The notes beneath the pieces were generated by a model. The model worked only from the letters and a program-made list of their open reading frames with translations, had not been told where the DNA came from and made no database searches. 64,000 nt of DNA. It comes from Enterococcus florum. Its GTDB lineage: Bacteria > Bacillota > Bacilli > Lactobacillales > Enterococcaceae. Below, one piece after another: positions 1-10,423 of the stretch. The DNA lies in NCBI RefSeq assembly GCF_004309355.1, contig NZ_BJCC01000013.1:124001-188000 (forward strand), written 5' to 3'. Made by a program: the position numbers and the translations under genes. How positions within the stretch are numbered: the stretch's first letter is position 1; each line of letters starts with the position of its first letter.

Positions 1-2047
1 ATTCACCTACAGCACCAATATGCTGATTGTCACCATTAGAAGCCAGGGAAATGATAAACCATACCGGTTCCTCATCGGAAAAAAATACGATCGGTTTCTG
101 CAGCAGGACAAAAGAAATTGAAGTGTGGTACACATCCTCACCGACACATGTATGAGGCATAGCTACACCACTGGATACAATCATGTTTCTTCCTAATTCC
201 TCATATGACTCCAGCAATCGATCAACGTAACCCTTGTCTACCTGATTCCCAGCTACTAATAACTCTCCTGATAGTTGAATGGCTTCTTCCCAAGATTCAA
301 CTTCATCAACGAGTGTGACCATGCCATCTAATGCGTAATCACTTAACTTTTTCACCTCATATATCTTTTCATCCGCTCTTGTTTCAAATAACTTGCCCAG
401 GCGGTCTTTTAAGCGGGAATAATCGGCAACCTCACATTCTTGAACAATAATCGACATGAGTTGATTCAATAGATTAGCAACATCAAATGCTGGTTTAGTA
501 CCATAACGATTTAAGGAATGATAAACTTTTTTCTTATCTCTCTCGTTTAATAGAGGGTTAACATAAATAACGGGGATATCAACATGCGTAAATAAAGGTA
601 CGGTAGAAATAATAAAATCGATGTCTTTTTTATTCCACGATTTAAAATCCTTAATTGAGCAAACCGCTTGCACCTGAATACTTGGGAACTCTGTCATAAG
701 ACGGGTGACCAGCATATTGCTGGTTCCAATGCCACTTGAGCAAACCACAATAACTTTATGATAAAAATTCATTATATTGCGCCTCTTCTCAATTGCTGTA
801 GCAATATGGATTGTGATATAAGCAACTTCATCTTCTGTAAAAGAAATTTTATACTGCTCTTCAACACACTTAAGTTCTCTCCGACAAGCAGTAAATATAG
901 ATGGATACATCGTTTTAATGTCATCCTTTAAAGGATTCTTATTGTGGATATGAAGTAGCATTCGGTTGATAGCCGGACGCATATGAAGCAAAAGATTTTT
1001 CAGCAGCTGCTTGTCATTAGCCAATTCAATACAAAGAGTTGCTTCCATATTCAAAATAAATTTTTTTATTCTCGCCTCCTCTTCTTCCCTATCATCATAA
1101 GTATTCGGTTGAATTAAATAAGCATTTTTAGTCATTAGATTAGATACAATTGCCTGTTCCTCGTATGAATTAAATTCTATCGCTAAGGCACCTTCGATAA
1201 TTTCTTTATTCTGGTGGAACCACTTACCTATTTTTTTGTCCTGCAGCTGGCTTTGCTGATTTGAAAAACTTGTTTGGATGCTTTCATTCTTTTGAATACG
1301 AACAACGCTGATACACAGATAAAAGAATAGATAAGAGAAGGACTCATCCGTAAATTTCAATAAATGGTCTTCTTCGTACTTGCGTAAAAAATTTTTGATT
1401 AAGCGCGTATGAGCAGCAGTTGTAAAATGACGAATAAAGTCGTTCACATAAAAATTTATCGTGATGGCAGTATCGTCCATTAAACCTTGATACAATTTTT
1501 GGTAGTCAATGTCACTTATATCACGATGAATAAAATCTAAAACAGCAATACGCCATTGATACTCTTCAGCATTTAGTTTTATTCCTACCCTTGTTTTGCG
1601 ATGAAGGGTTACTCCTCTTTCATTTAGCCAGCGTTCACATGTATTTAAATCACGAATAACTGTATTTCTTCCCACGTTAACCTGTTCCGATAAATCATTA
1701 ATCGTAAACCGTTCATTTTCTAATAACATAAAATGCAAGATTTTATTGATTCGTTCATTTTCAGAATAAAAATGTTTGTTTGACAAGGTTATCTGTGCTT
1801 TTCTTATCTGCTCTTCTTCAACCCCGGTAAAATCGATGCATATTCCTAAATTTCTATTTTTAATCATTCGAATGTCCAATGAGTTTAAAGTATCTTCAAT
1901 CGCATTCAGGTCATTTCTAATTGTTCTACTTGATACATTATATTTATCTGCTAATTCTGAAATGGCTGTCCATTGGCGGGTCTGCAAAAGTTGCTTAGCT
2001 ATTTTTACTTGACGATTAATAAGCCATCCCCTCTTTCTATTGGTCAT
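1..2047 (-). CDS. PTS-regulated transcriptional activator/antiterminator, BglG/MtlR type (3' end outside window)
   Basis: This large regulator senses PTS phosphorylation state and controls a sugar operon that must lie beyond the left edge. About 682 residues are visible from an ATG preceded by AAGGGCAGG. Two N-terminal helix-turn-helix units are seen (around residues 15-60, with SELADKYNVSSRTIRNDLN, and around 95-140, with LSEQVNVGRNTVIRDLN). PRD domains follow (FTEDEVAYITIHIA in the second), then an EIIB-like P-loop (CSSGIGTSNML, near residue 430) and an EIIA-like domain with the histidine site VAMPHT and the end motif HIGAVGE. The reading frame is open to base 1, so the C-terminus is cut by the window. 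The domain order matches MtlR/ManR-like activators of about 650-700 residues. The substrate cannot be told without the neighbouring PTS genes. Confidence 0.9.
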   Translation of the reverse strand, partial: MTNRKRGWLINRQVKIAKQLLQTRQWTAISELADKYNVSSRTIRNDLNAIEDTLNSLDIRMIKNRNLGICIDFTGVEEEQIRKAQITLSNKHFYSENERINKILHFMLLENERFTINDLSEQVNVGRNTVIRDLNTCERWLNERGVTLHRKTRVGIKLNAEEYQWRIAVLDFIHRDISDIDYQKLYQGLMDDTAITINFYVNDFIRHFTTAAHTRLIKNFLRKYEEDHLLKFTDESFSYLFFYLCISVVRIQKNESIQTSFSNQQSQLQDKKIGKWFHQNKEIIEGALAIEFNSYEEQAIVSNLMTKNAYLIQPNTYDDREEEEARIKKFILNMEATLCIELANDKQLLKNLLLHMRPAINRMLLHIHNKNPLKDDIKTMYPSIFTACRRELKCVEEQYKISFTEDEVAYITIHIATAIEKRRNIMNFYHKVIVVCSSGIGTSNMLVTRLMTEFPSIQVQAVCSIKDFKSWNKKDIDFIISTVPLFTHVDIPVIYVNPLLNERDKKKVYHSLNRYGTKPAFDVANLLNQLMSIIVQECEVADYSRLKDRLGKLFETRADEKIYEVKKLSDYALDGMVTLVDEVESWEEAIQLSGELLVAGNQVDKGYVDRLLESYEELGRNMIVSSGVAMPHTCVGEDVYHTSISFVLLQKPIVFFSDEEPVWFIISLASNGDNQHIGAVGE

Positions 2048-2275
2048 CCTGCCCTTCTCTTATAATTATTATGTCTGATAACATCAACTTAGTAAACGCT
2101 TTCATTAGACCGGTTATTTTCCTAAAAAAAAGAAAAAAAGAAATCAATCTGTTTCACCTTTTTTCCTCAATTAGGCTTGTAGTAAAACTCATTCAGTTAT
2201 TTTTTTCACCAATCAAAAGAAGCAAAAGGAACTAAAGCAGCCATCTTAAAATTTCTTCGAGTATTTTTTTCCTCT

Positions 2276-2322
2276 AAAAAAAAACTGTATCTTCACCGAT
2301 TTTTTACAGTGAAAATACAGTT
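2276..2322 (-). terminator. Rho-independent terminator after yajC
   Basis: The arms AACTGTATCTTCAC (2283-2296) and GTGAAAATACAGTT (2309-2322) pair with one mismatch. On the minus strand the hairpin is followed by a run of T (A-run 2276-2284 on the plus strand). It lies just past the yajC stop. Confidence 0.85.
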
Positions 2323-2345
2323 CCTGGTTCCTTATTGCAAACCTT

Positions 2346-2702
2346 TTATTCTTCTTTATCTGTTGGTTCTGGTTCCACTTCAGGTTCAACCGGTGCTGCT
2401 TCATCAGCAGCTGGCTCAACTGTCGCAGGACCGATCGGTGCAGCTGGTTTTACTGTCCGGATCGATGCACGATCGAAAATCAAGAAAATGCCTTCACAGT
2501 CTAACGTAACTGTTTTGTCTGCTTCATTGATTTCAGATATGATGCCGTGCAGTCCGCCGATCGTTACAACGCCATCCCCAGTCTTCATCGAACTTAACAA
2601 GTTTTGACGCTCTTGCTGTTGTTTCTTTTGCGAACGGTTCATCATAAAGAACATACCGCCCATTAACACCAACAAGATAACCATTGAAAAGTTTCCGCCC
2701 AT
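2346..2702 (-). CDS. yajC: Preprotein translocase accessory subunit YajC
   Basis: YajC is a single-span membrane protein associated with SecDF and the Sec translocon. The 118-residue product has a hydrophobic N-terminal segment (about residues 5-22), then the family signature NRSQKKQQQERQNLLSSMKTGD and the conserved VVTIGGLHGIISEI region. The C-terminal 25 residues are a Pro/Glu/Ala-rich acidic tail, which is variable in the family. It sits directly downstream of tgt on the same strand (80-bp gap), the common tgt-yajC arrangement of Firmicutes, and ends at a clear terminator. Identification is secure. Confidence 0.95.
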   Translation of the reverse strand: MGGNFSMVILLVLMGGMFFMMNRSQKKQQQERQNLLSSMKTGDGVVTIGGLHGIISEINEADKTVTLDCEGIFLIFDRASIRTVKPAAPIGPATVEPAADEAAPVEPEVEPEPTDKEE

Positions 2703-2782
2703 TTTTTTCGCCTCACATTCTAATAAGTCACTATTAACTGTATCAAAGTTGATAAGGGAACACTAGCTTTTTCCCTCATATT

Positions 2783-4321
<1,539 letters not shown>

Positions 4322-4353
4322 TAAAAAATGCCGAGCAGCCTAAGCCGCTCAGC
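4322..4353 (-). terminator. Rho-independent terminator after the P-type ATPase
   Basis: On the minus strand GCTGAGCGGC, loop TTAG, GCTGCTCGGC forms a 10-bp stem (two G-T pairs) followed by ATTTTTT. It lies 10 bp past the ATPase stop codon. Confidence 0.9.
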
Positions 4354-4363
4354 CAATTTTCTC

Positions 4364-7006
4364 TTAAATTTCTTCTGGATCAACCTCTGGTGCTTTTTGG
4401 AATTTGATCAACTCATTGACCAGTATTGGAACAAAGGATAGTACGATCACTACTAACCAGTGTGTCAAACTGATCGACACTAGGTTGAACAATCCTTGGG
4501 TAAATGGAACTAATGCAATCACCGTGGTGATAGCAATTGCCAGCCACGCCATTTGCGCAAGAGATTTATTAGTCAATAAATCCACTTTAAAGATCGATTT
4601 GCTGCTTCGCACATTGAAAACATGCAGGATCGATGAATACGCCAGCACTAGAAAGGCCAAGGTTTGACCAACTTCTAAGCTCGGTGCCACCCAATGACTG
4701 ATTTCTTCCACGAAAGCTCCAACATAAAATCCAATCAAGGCCACAACGGTAAAGATGCTGGCATTGACTGCGATCTTTTGCCATAATCCCCGGGCAAAGA
4801 TCCCTTCATCGTTTGGAATCGGCGGCTCATCCATGATGCCCGGCTCCGCAGGCTCACGACCTAAAGCAAATCCTGGCAGTCCATCCGCTACAACGTTCAC
4901 GTATAACAATTGAACAGCTGTAAAGGGTGCACCCCAACCTAACAACATAGCGATCAATACAATGAAAATCTCTGAAATATTACAACTCAGCAAGAAATTG
5001 ATCGCTTTACGAATGCCTTGGTAAACTGCACGTCCGCGGGCAACCGCATCTACAATGGTCGCGAAATTATCATCGGTCAAGACCATATCTGCAGCACCTT
5101 TCGCGACATCTGTTCCGGTGATTCCCATCGCAGCTCCGACATTGCTGGCCTTCAAGGCAGGGGCATCATTGACACCATCACCGGTCATCGCAACTACTGC
5201 ACCAACTCGCTGCCAAGCTTTTACGATCCGAATTTTGTCTTCCGGGGTTACTCGTGCATACACAGAGAGATCTTTCACACGTTCATCAAGCTCTTCATCT
5301 GTCAGTTTCTTCAATTGGGCACCAGAAATAGCTTCTTCTCGTGTTTCCATGATGCCCAGTTCCTTTGCAATAGCACCCGCAGTCACCACATGGTCTCCTG
5401 TGATCATGACCGTTTTGATGCCAGCTTTTCGAGCGCGTTCAATCGCTGGCTTAGATTCTGGACGCGGCGGATCAATCATGCCGATCAACCCCATCAAATG
5501 CAGATCCTTTTCCAACGCTTCAGAGGTAATTTCAGTCGGTTCTTCATCATAGATCGCATACCCAACAGCAAGAACCCGCAAGGCCTTTTTACCGAAACGA
5601 TCATTGACAATTGCCGCCTGATCCACATCGCCAAAGCGGAACCTCGGATAAAGCACATCGAAAGCACCCTTCGTAACGGTCATGAATTTTTTACCACGCT
5701 TATGGACGGTGGTCATCATTTTCCGGTCAGAATCAAAAGGGATCTCGCCGATTCGCGGGTATTTTTCTTCCAATTCGGCTTTTGTATGGTAATTTTCCTC
5801 AACCGCACGAACGATTGCTGCTTCTGTCGGATTTCCTGTGATCAGCAGTTCGTCGCCCTCATTGTCGACATTCACATCACTTGATAATGCCGCGATGCTC
5901 AACACTTCCATCGCTTCATCGGTCATGCCTTCTTCGGTATCAACGACCGAATCGCCACGGGTCCAGACACGACGGACGCGCATTCTGTTTTGAGTCAGTG
6001 TTCCTGTTTTATCCGACAAAATGACGTTGGCAGAACCCAGTGTTTCAACCGCAGGAAGCTTCCGGATGATCGCGTTTTTCTTCGCCATCTTTTGTACACC
6101 GTAAGCTAAGGTCAGCGTCACGATAACAGTCAGTGTCTCTGGAACTGCGGCTACGGCTAGTGAAACGGACGTGATAAACATCTCCAAGATCGGTTCCCCT
6201 TGGAGTTCGCCAATGACAAATACTAGGGCTGCTGCAGCCAATGCAATCATACTGATGCGTTTTCCTAATTGGTTCAACCGTTGCTGCAACGGTGTTTTCT
6301 GGTCATGATCCTCGTTCAGCAGTCCGGCGATCTTCCCCATCTCCGTCTGCATCCCCGTCGCAGTGACCACTGCTTTTCCGCGACCATTTACGACGGTTGA
6401 TCCTTTATAGATCATGTTCAAACGATCGCCTAAAGAATCATCTTCCTGTGCTTGATACTCTGAATCTTTTACAACAGGTTCGCTTTCTCCAGTCAAGCCG
6501 GATTCTTCCACCCGCAATTGAGAATCTTCGACGATCCTCGCATCCGCGGTGATCAACGCTCCAGCCTCCAGCAATACGATGTCTCCAGGTACCAGCTCTT
6601 CGGCGTCGATCTCTTCGACCTTGCCGTTTCGCATCACCTGAGTAGTTTGCTTGTTCATATCCTGCAAAGCAGATAAAGCTTTTTCAGCATTGCCCTCTTG
6701 GACGATCGACAAGACGGAATTGATTACCACAATGGCAATGATCAAGAAGCTTTCAAAGTAATCCCCATGATCTGTCGCGATGGCTGTATACAACGAGATA
6801 ACTGCTGCCACCAATAAGATAATGGTAGTAAAATCAGTTAGACTGCGGAAAAACTTCTTCGCAATCGATTCTTTCTTCGCTTCTTCAAACTTATTTCTTC
6901 CGTTATTTTTTAATCTTTTGTCTACTTCCTCAGGGGTTAACCCCGTTTCTAAATCTGTTTCTAACTCACGTTTTATATCGTCTATCGACTCTTTATATGG
7001 TTCCAT
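4364..7006 (-). CDS. Cation-translocating P-type ATPase, Ca2+-type (P2)
   Basis: This 880-residue membrane pump probably exports Ca2+, using ATP through an aspartyl-phosphate intermediate. The order is N-terminal cation ATPase domain, LTGES actuator motif (near residue 175), the phosphorylation site LSDKTGTLTQNRM (near residue 330), the nucleotide domain with KGAFDVL, hinge MTGDGVNDAPALKASNVGAAMG, and a C-terminal membrane domain. The length equals that of known Gram-positive SERCA-like pumps such as Listeria LMCA1 (about 880). One odd point is that transmembrane helix 4 reads AAVPETLTVIVT, whereas the classical ion-binding motif is PEGLP, so ion selectivity should not be assumed. It is monocistronic, with its own promoter, a GGGAGG ribosome site and a terminator. 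Confidence 0.88.
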   Translation of the reverse strand: MEPYKESIDDIKRELETDLETGLTPEEVDKRLKNNGRNKFEEAKKESIAKKFFRSLTDFTTIILLVAAVISLYTAIATDHGDYFESFLIIAIVVINSVLSIVQEGNAEKALSALQDMNKQTTQVMRNGKVEEIDAEELVPGDIVLLEAGALITADARIVEDSQLRVEESGLTGESEPVVKDSEYQAQEDDSLGDRLNMIYKGSTVVNGRGKAVVTATGMQTEMGKIAGLLNEDHDQKTPLQQRLNQLGKRISMIALAAAALVFVIGELQGEPILEMFITSVSLAVAAVPETLTVIVTLTLAYGVQKMAKKNAIIRKLPAVETLGSANVILSDKTGTLTQNRMRVRRVWTRGDSVVDTEEGMTDEAMEVLSIAALSSDVNVDNEGDELLITGNPTEAAIVRAVEENYHTKAELEEKYPRIGEIPFDSDRKMMTTVHKRGKKFMTVTKGAFDVLYPRFRFGDVDQAAIVNDRFGKKALRVLAVGYAIYDEEPTEITSEALEKDLHLMGLIGMIDPPRPESKPAIERARKAGIKTVMITGDHVVTAGAIAKELGIMETREEAISGAQLKKLTDEELDERVKDLSVYARVTPEDKIRIVKAWQRVGAVVAMTGDGVNDAPALKASNVGAAMGITGTDVAKGAADMVLTDDNFATIVDAVARGRAVYQGIRKAINFLLSCNISEIFIVLIAMLLGWGAPFTAVQLLYVNVVADGLPGFALGREPAEPGIMDEPPIPNDEGIFARGLWQKIAVNASIFTVVALIGFYVGAFVEEISHWVAPSLEVGQTLAFLVLAYSSILHVFNVRSSKSIFKVDLLTNKSLAQMAWLAIAITTVIALVPFTQGLFNLVSISLTHWLVVIVLSFVPILVNELIKFQKAPEVDPEEI

Positions 7007-7048
7007 CCTATTCCTCCCTTTCAGTTATAAAAAAACCACTTATTATTT

Positions 7049-7078
7049 ACTATAACATAGATTTTGTTGATAACTCAA
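7049..7078 (-). promoter_or_regulatory. Promoter of the P-type ATPase gene
   Basis: On the minus strand TTGAGT (-35, bases 7073-7078) and TATAGT (-10, bases 7049-7054) are separated by 18 bp, about 45 bp upstream of the start codon. Confidence 0.65.
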
Positions 7079-7099
7079 AGGATTGGCCTTGCGGTACGG

Positions 7100-7928
7100 T
7101 CAAAAAGTAACAAATTTTATTGTTTAAATAAAAGAGTGTAATCGCTTTCTTTTTTTGGAAGAATATGCTACTATATAGATACAAGGAAGGAGGACAATCG
7201 TTATTCGAAGTAGGATTTTTCGATAAGAAAAGTAGAACAAAGTAAACAATAATGTTGTTAGAAGTACAAGGTTCACCGAAAAGCAATAAGTGATATATGT
7301 GTAGAGTATTTCCTTATAAATAGTGAATGCGTATCAGTAGTTGAATTAAAGTCAAAATTAGAAGTAAAAGAGATACGTAAAAGAAGAACTGACGAAAAAT
7401 TAAATATTGAATACTGTGAAGCAAATAGTGAAACAAGTAGTAAAACAAAATTTATGTTTATCATCAAGAAATTCATGTAATACTTTACATGTATATATGA
7501 AAGTAAGACATTCGAATAATGATTCCTTCCGAAATCTAAGAGCCAGGCATATCGAGAGCCTGGCTTTTTTTGTCAGTTTTTCTTCCTGCTTTAGCAGTTT
7601 AGAAAAATGATATGCGTACGAAAAATGATTCCTTCTCACAAATAGCAATTAATGCAGGATAAATGAACAACTCATATTCATTGAGTAAGCATTAGTTCTT
7701 GTAAATGGCGGAATCCCAACTTTTCAAAAAAAAATGACTTTAATTCCATATGCGGAAATTAAAGTCACTTTTACTTCTATCTAAGCCTCAACTTTTTAAG
7801 CGCTCTATTTACATATAGGGTAAGTGAGGCTTGATGTTTCAGTCGAAAAAAAATCAGCTTCTAGATTCTCCAGTCCGTAAAATTTAGCAATGATAAGAAA
7901 CATCAAAATTGTAATTTCTAATCCCGAA
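7100..7928. other. Gene-poor interval with a plus-strand terminator and a possible decayed small gene or RNA
   Basis: There is no convincing protein gene in about 800 bp. On the plus strand a strong ribosome-site-like AAGGAAGGAGG (7181-7195) follows TACTAT, but no ATG lies behind it. A frame open from 7262 to the TAA at 7480 encodes a lysine/glutamate-rich peptide (ELKSKLEVKEIRKRRTDEK) without a usable start. A hairpin terminator lies at 7541-7571. Together this may be the remains of a small gene, or a non-coding transcript of roughly 380 nt. 7572-7928 shows nothing I can name. Confidence 0.35.
7541..7571 (+). terminator. Plus-strand rho-independent terminator
   Basis: AGCCAGGC (7541-7548) pairs with GCCTGGCT (7558-7565) and runs into seven T. 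No intact plus-strand gene precedes it, so it marks an otherwise invisible transcript. Confidence 0.75.
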
Positions 7929-8978
7929 CTAATCAGACACCACAACCATCGATTTGATGGTTTTACGCTCTTGCATATCTTGATAGGCCTGGTTAATGTC
8001 GTCTAAATTGTAGGTCTGGGTAAACACACGACCAGGGTTGATATTCCCACCCAAAACCTCTTTAAGCAGGAATTGTTTATCATAGGTCGTTACAGAAGCC
8101 GAACCGCCAGCAACTGAAATATTTTGGGCAAAGGTTGACCCCAGTGGTCGGTCATTGTAATGCGGCACACCAACATAACCAACTCGACCTCCATTATGCA
8201 GGACACCAAGGGCTTGATCAATCGCAGCCTCTGTTCCCACACATTCAAGTGCTGCGTCCGCACCGCCACCTAAAATTTCACGGACTTTTGCAATGCCTTC
8301 TTCCCCACGTTCAGCAACAACAGCAGTTGCTCCTGATTGTAAAGCCATCTCTTGCCGATCCTCATGACGACTCATCAAAACAATCTGTGAAGCCCCTCGC
8401 ATTTTCGCAGCTATGACCGCACACTGACCTACAGCTCCGTCACCGATGACAACCACTTTATCGCCTTTTTCTACATGAGCACAACGCGCAGCGTGGTAAC
8501 CAGTCGGCATCACATCAGCCAAAGTCAGCAATGACTTAATCATTCCTTCAGTATAATCAGACGGTTGTCCAGGAATTTTGATCAATGCCCAATTGGCATA
8601 ATGGAACCGAATGTATTCAGATTGGAATCCATGAGACCAGTTTGTTGCGCCTTTGTGACGATCGCAAGTTCCATCGAAGCCTGAACGGCAAGCATCGCAT
8701 TCGCCACAGCCATGGGTGAAAGGCACGATAACAAAATCCCCCGGTTTCACAGTGGTGATTGCAGAGCCGATTTCTTCCACGATTCCCAACGCTTCGTGAC
8801 CATCATTGACAGAGTGTGCTTCCTTGTTGTCGCCATGAGAATAAGACCAAAGATCCGAACCACAGACACATGCACGAACGACTTTGATGATCACATCGTC
8901 CTCCGCCTGTAATTTTGGTTTTTCAACTTCTTGAACCGTTACTAGACCCGCTTTTTCAAAAATTGTCGATTTCATCAT
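7929..8978 (-). CDS. Zinc-dependent alcohol dehydrogenase family protein
   Basis: This is a 349-residue medium-chain dehydrogenase that would oxidise an alcohol or reduce an aldehyde with NAD(P). The catalytic zinc residues appear in CVCGSDLW and DGHEALG. The structural zinc cluster is GCGECDACRSGFDGTC, and the Rossmann motif is VIGDGAVGQCAVIAAKMRGA. The start ATGATG follows GAAAGGA. The promoter upstream has a 19-bp spacer containing a dyad, the hallmark of MerR-family activation, which fits aldehyde- or electrophile-induced expression. No MerR gene lies nearby, so the regulator would act from elsewhere. The exact substrate cannot be read from sequence. Confidence 0.88.
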   Translation of the reverse strand: MMKSTIFEKAGLVTVQEVEKPKLQAEDDVIIKVVRACVCGSDLWSYSHGDNKEAHSVNDGHEALGIVEEIGSAITTVKPGDFVIVPFTHGCGECDACRSGFDGTCDRHKGATNWSHGFQSEYIRFHYANWALIKIPGQPSDYTEGMIKSLLTLADVMPTGYHAARCAHVEKGDKVVVIGDGAVGQCAVIAAKMRGASQIVLMSRHEDRQEMALQSGATAVVAERGEEGIAKVREILGGGADAALECVGTEAAIDQALGVLHNGGRVGYVGVPHYNDRPLGSTFAQNISVAGGSASVTTYDKQFLLKEVLGGNINPGRVFTQTYNLDDINQAYQDMQERKTIKSMVVVSD

Positions 8979-9092
8979 TCCATTCCTTTCAATTTCAGTT
9001 TGTATTACACTCGGAAAAGAAACAGCTGCATGAATCCTGACAACCTGCTTTTAAATAATTTTCCGATTACTCTATGAATAGAGAATAAACTT

Positions 9093-9123
9093 AGTATAAA
9101 CCTTGAAGTTCACTTTAAGTCAA
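9093..9123 (-). promoter_or_regulatory. MerR-type promoter and operator of the alcohol dehydrogenase
   Basis: On the minus strand TTGACT (9118-9123) and TATACT (9093-9098) are separated by 19 bp, 2 bp more than optimal. The spacer is filled by the near-palindrome CTTGAAGTTCACTTTAAG (9102-9119). MerR-family activators bind such dyads and untwist over-long spacers; the dyad resembles operators of AdhR-like regulators. Confidence 0.75.
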
Positions 9124-9658
9124 ATAAAAAATTTTAATAAGCAATACTAGCTTGACTGCTAAAAAAAGACCAACCATAAAAATGATTGATCCCAAAGAAA
9201 TTTCTTTGTTAGAAGTCACAAATTGACATCCCTACGCCATAAATTGCTTCCCAGTCTTTCTTAAATTGTTCCACACTAGTATCTGAATGAACATGGACTT
9301 CTATCACTGACTGAAATCTTTGTTTTTTTATTCTGACCATTTCAGTGTTTAAAGAATAGTAGAAAAATCATTTTACCCTTTCGTATCTGCTTAAGCTATA
9401 CGATTAAGAAAATAGGCTATATTCAACCTATTCCATCAAGCTGTTTCATCTAGAACATTGTAAAATCTGGATAGAGCATACTTTATTGTGCACCAAAAAC
9501 GTAAAAAAGATGTTCCTAAAATTCAAACGTATTGGCTTTTTTTATGATTGATCCCGGCTAGTCGTCGAAAACAATGTCCACAAATAAGAAAGAACGGCTA
9601 ATGCACTAAACCGGACTCTATAAAATGGTACACAGCAAAAAGACCGTGTATTTGACCT
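9124..9658. other. Interval without a confident gene
   Basis: The only frame of note is on the minus strand at 9209-9340, a 43-codon ORF reading SVIEVHVHSDTSVEQFKKDW near its middle. It lacks a ribosome site and has no family I recognise, so it may be a gene fragment. The rest (9341-9658) shows no coding pattern. Confidence 0.3.
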
Positions 9659-9699
9659 GACCTCCAAAAGTTAGACCAAAAATCTAACTTTTGGAGGTC
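9659..9699. repeat. Perfect 17-bp inverted repeat, possible insertion-sequence end remnant
   Basis: GACCTCCAAAAGTTAGA (9659-9675) and its exact reverse complement (9683-9699) are separated by 7 bp. The sequence resembles the terminal repeats of IS3-family elements common in lactic bacteria, and may be two abutted ends left after loss of the element. It is also followed by GGTATTTTTATG, so it could act as a plus-strand terminator. No transposase remains. Confidence 0.45.
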
Positions 9700-9720
9700 G
9701 GTATTTTTATGTCTGAACGT

Positions 9721-10239
9721 TCACCGCAGGAAACTGATCAGCAAGACTACAATAATCTCAACTAAAATGAATAATACAATCCACCCAATAGCTAAATAGA
9801 TATACGGCTGGTATTTATACTTGTACTTCTTCTCGCTAGTCTTCAAATAGTAATAAGTCAATGGCAGCAGATTGGCAAATAAGCAGCAGGAGAACAGGAA
9901 TACACTTGGAAAAGTGTTTTTTGATTGATGAAGCAGCAAAAATTGCTGAAACAGCAGGAACAGGTTAGCTAAAAACGGAACAATGAATAACACCAAGCTT
10001 TTACTGAATACCGTTTTTCTTCGGATATCCTTCACGATAATCGACTCCTCCAATAATATAGTGTCTAAAGATAAATGGAATAGACGAGCCAGGCGAATCA
10101 CACTGTCAAGATCCGGCGTGGTCTTTCCGGTTTCCCAATTTGAGATCGTCTTTTTAGAGACAAAGATTTTTTCTGCCAGCTGTTCTTGTGTCAGCTTATG
10201 CTCGGTTCTCTGGCTTTTAATTATCTGATTGATTTCCAT
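9721..10239 (-). CDS. XRE-family helix-turn-helix regulator with C-terminal membrane segments
   Basis: The 172-residue product has an N-terminal Cro/CI-type DNA-binding domain (residues 1-62, LTQEQLAEKIFVSKKTISNWE) fused to a hydrophobic region with about three membrane helices (roughly residues 80-103, 110-131 and 147-170). Such membrane-tethered XRE proteins are common in Lactobacillales, and most have no known target. It is transcribed alone. The stop lies 22 bp from the palindromic remnant at 9659-9699, so the downstream region may have been altered by an insertion event. No partner gene that would hint at the signal is adjacent. Confidence 0.8.
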   Translation of the reverse strand: MEINQIIKSQRTEHKLTQEQLAEKIFVSKKTISNWETGKTTPDLDSVIRLARLFHLSLDTILLEESIIVKDIRRKTVFSKSLVLFIVPFLANLFLLFQQFLLLHQSKNTFPSVFLFSCCLFANLLPLTYYYLKTSEKKYKYKYQPYIYLAIGWIVLFILVEIIVVLLISFLR

Positions 10240-10379
10240 TTATCTTCACCTACACCTTATTAGTTTTCAGTGTCTTCTTCTATCCAATATATTTCCTTTT
10301 GACCAAAATGTCGATAGCAAATCCTTTCTACCACAAGCAAAATCCACCTTTTCGTTCAATTTTTCTTTGAATCCCCCAC

Positions 10380-10408
10380 TAAAAAAAGCCAACAATAGTT
10401 TGCTGGCT
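10380..10408 (-). terminator. Terminator downstream of the receiver-like pseudogene
   Basis: On the minus strand AGCCAGCAA, loop ACTA, TTGTTGGCT forms a 9-bp stem followed by seven T. It sits 16 bp past the stop of the fragment at 10424. Confidence 0.8.
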
Positions 10409-10423
10409 TGTTGAGTGAAAAGA

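Noticed and set aside
2335-2607. 90-codon plus-strand ORF opposite yajC
   Set aside because: It is an antisense shadow of the Ala/Pro/Glu-rich YajC tail.
5018-5884. 288-codon plus-strand ORF inside the P-type ATPase
   Set aside because: It is antisense to a well-conserved gene, has no ribosome site, and its text is low in family signal (Cys/His/Phe rich).
7400-7648. ORFs around the hairpin at 7541-7571
   Set aside because: They run through a clear terminator and have no ribosome sites or recognisable content.
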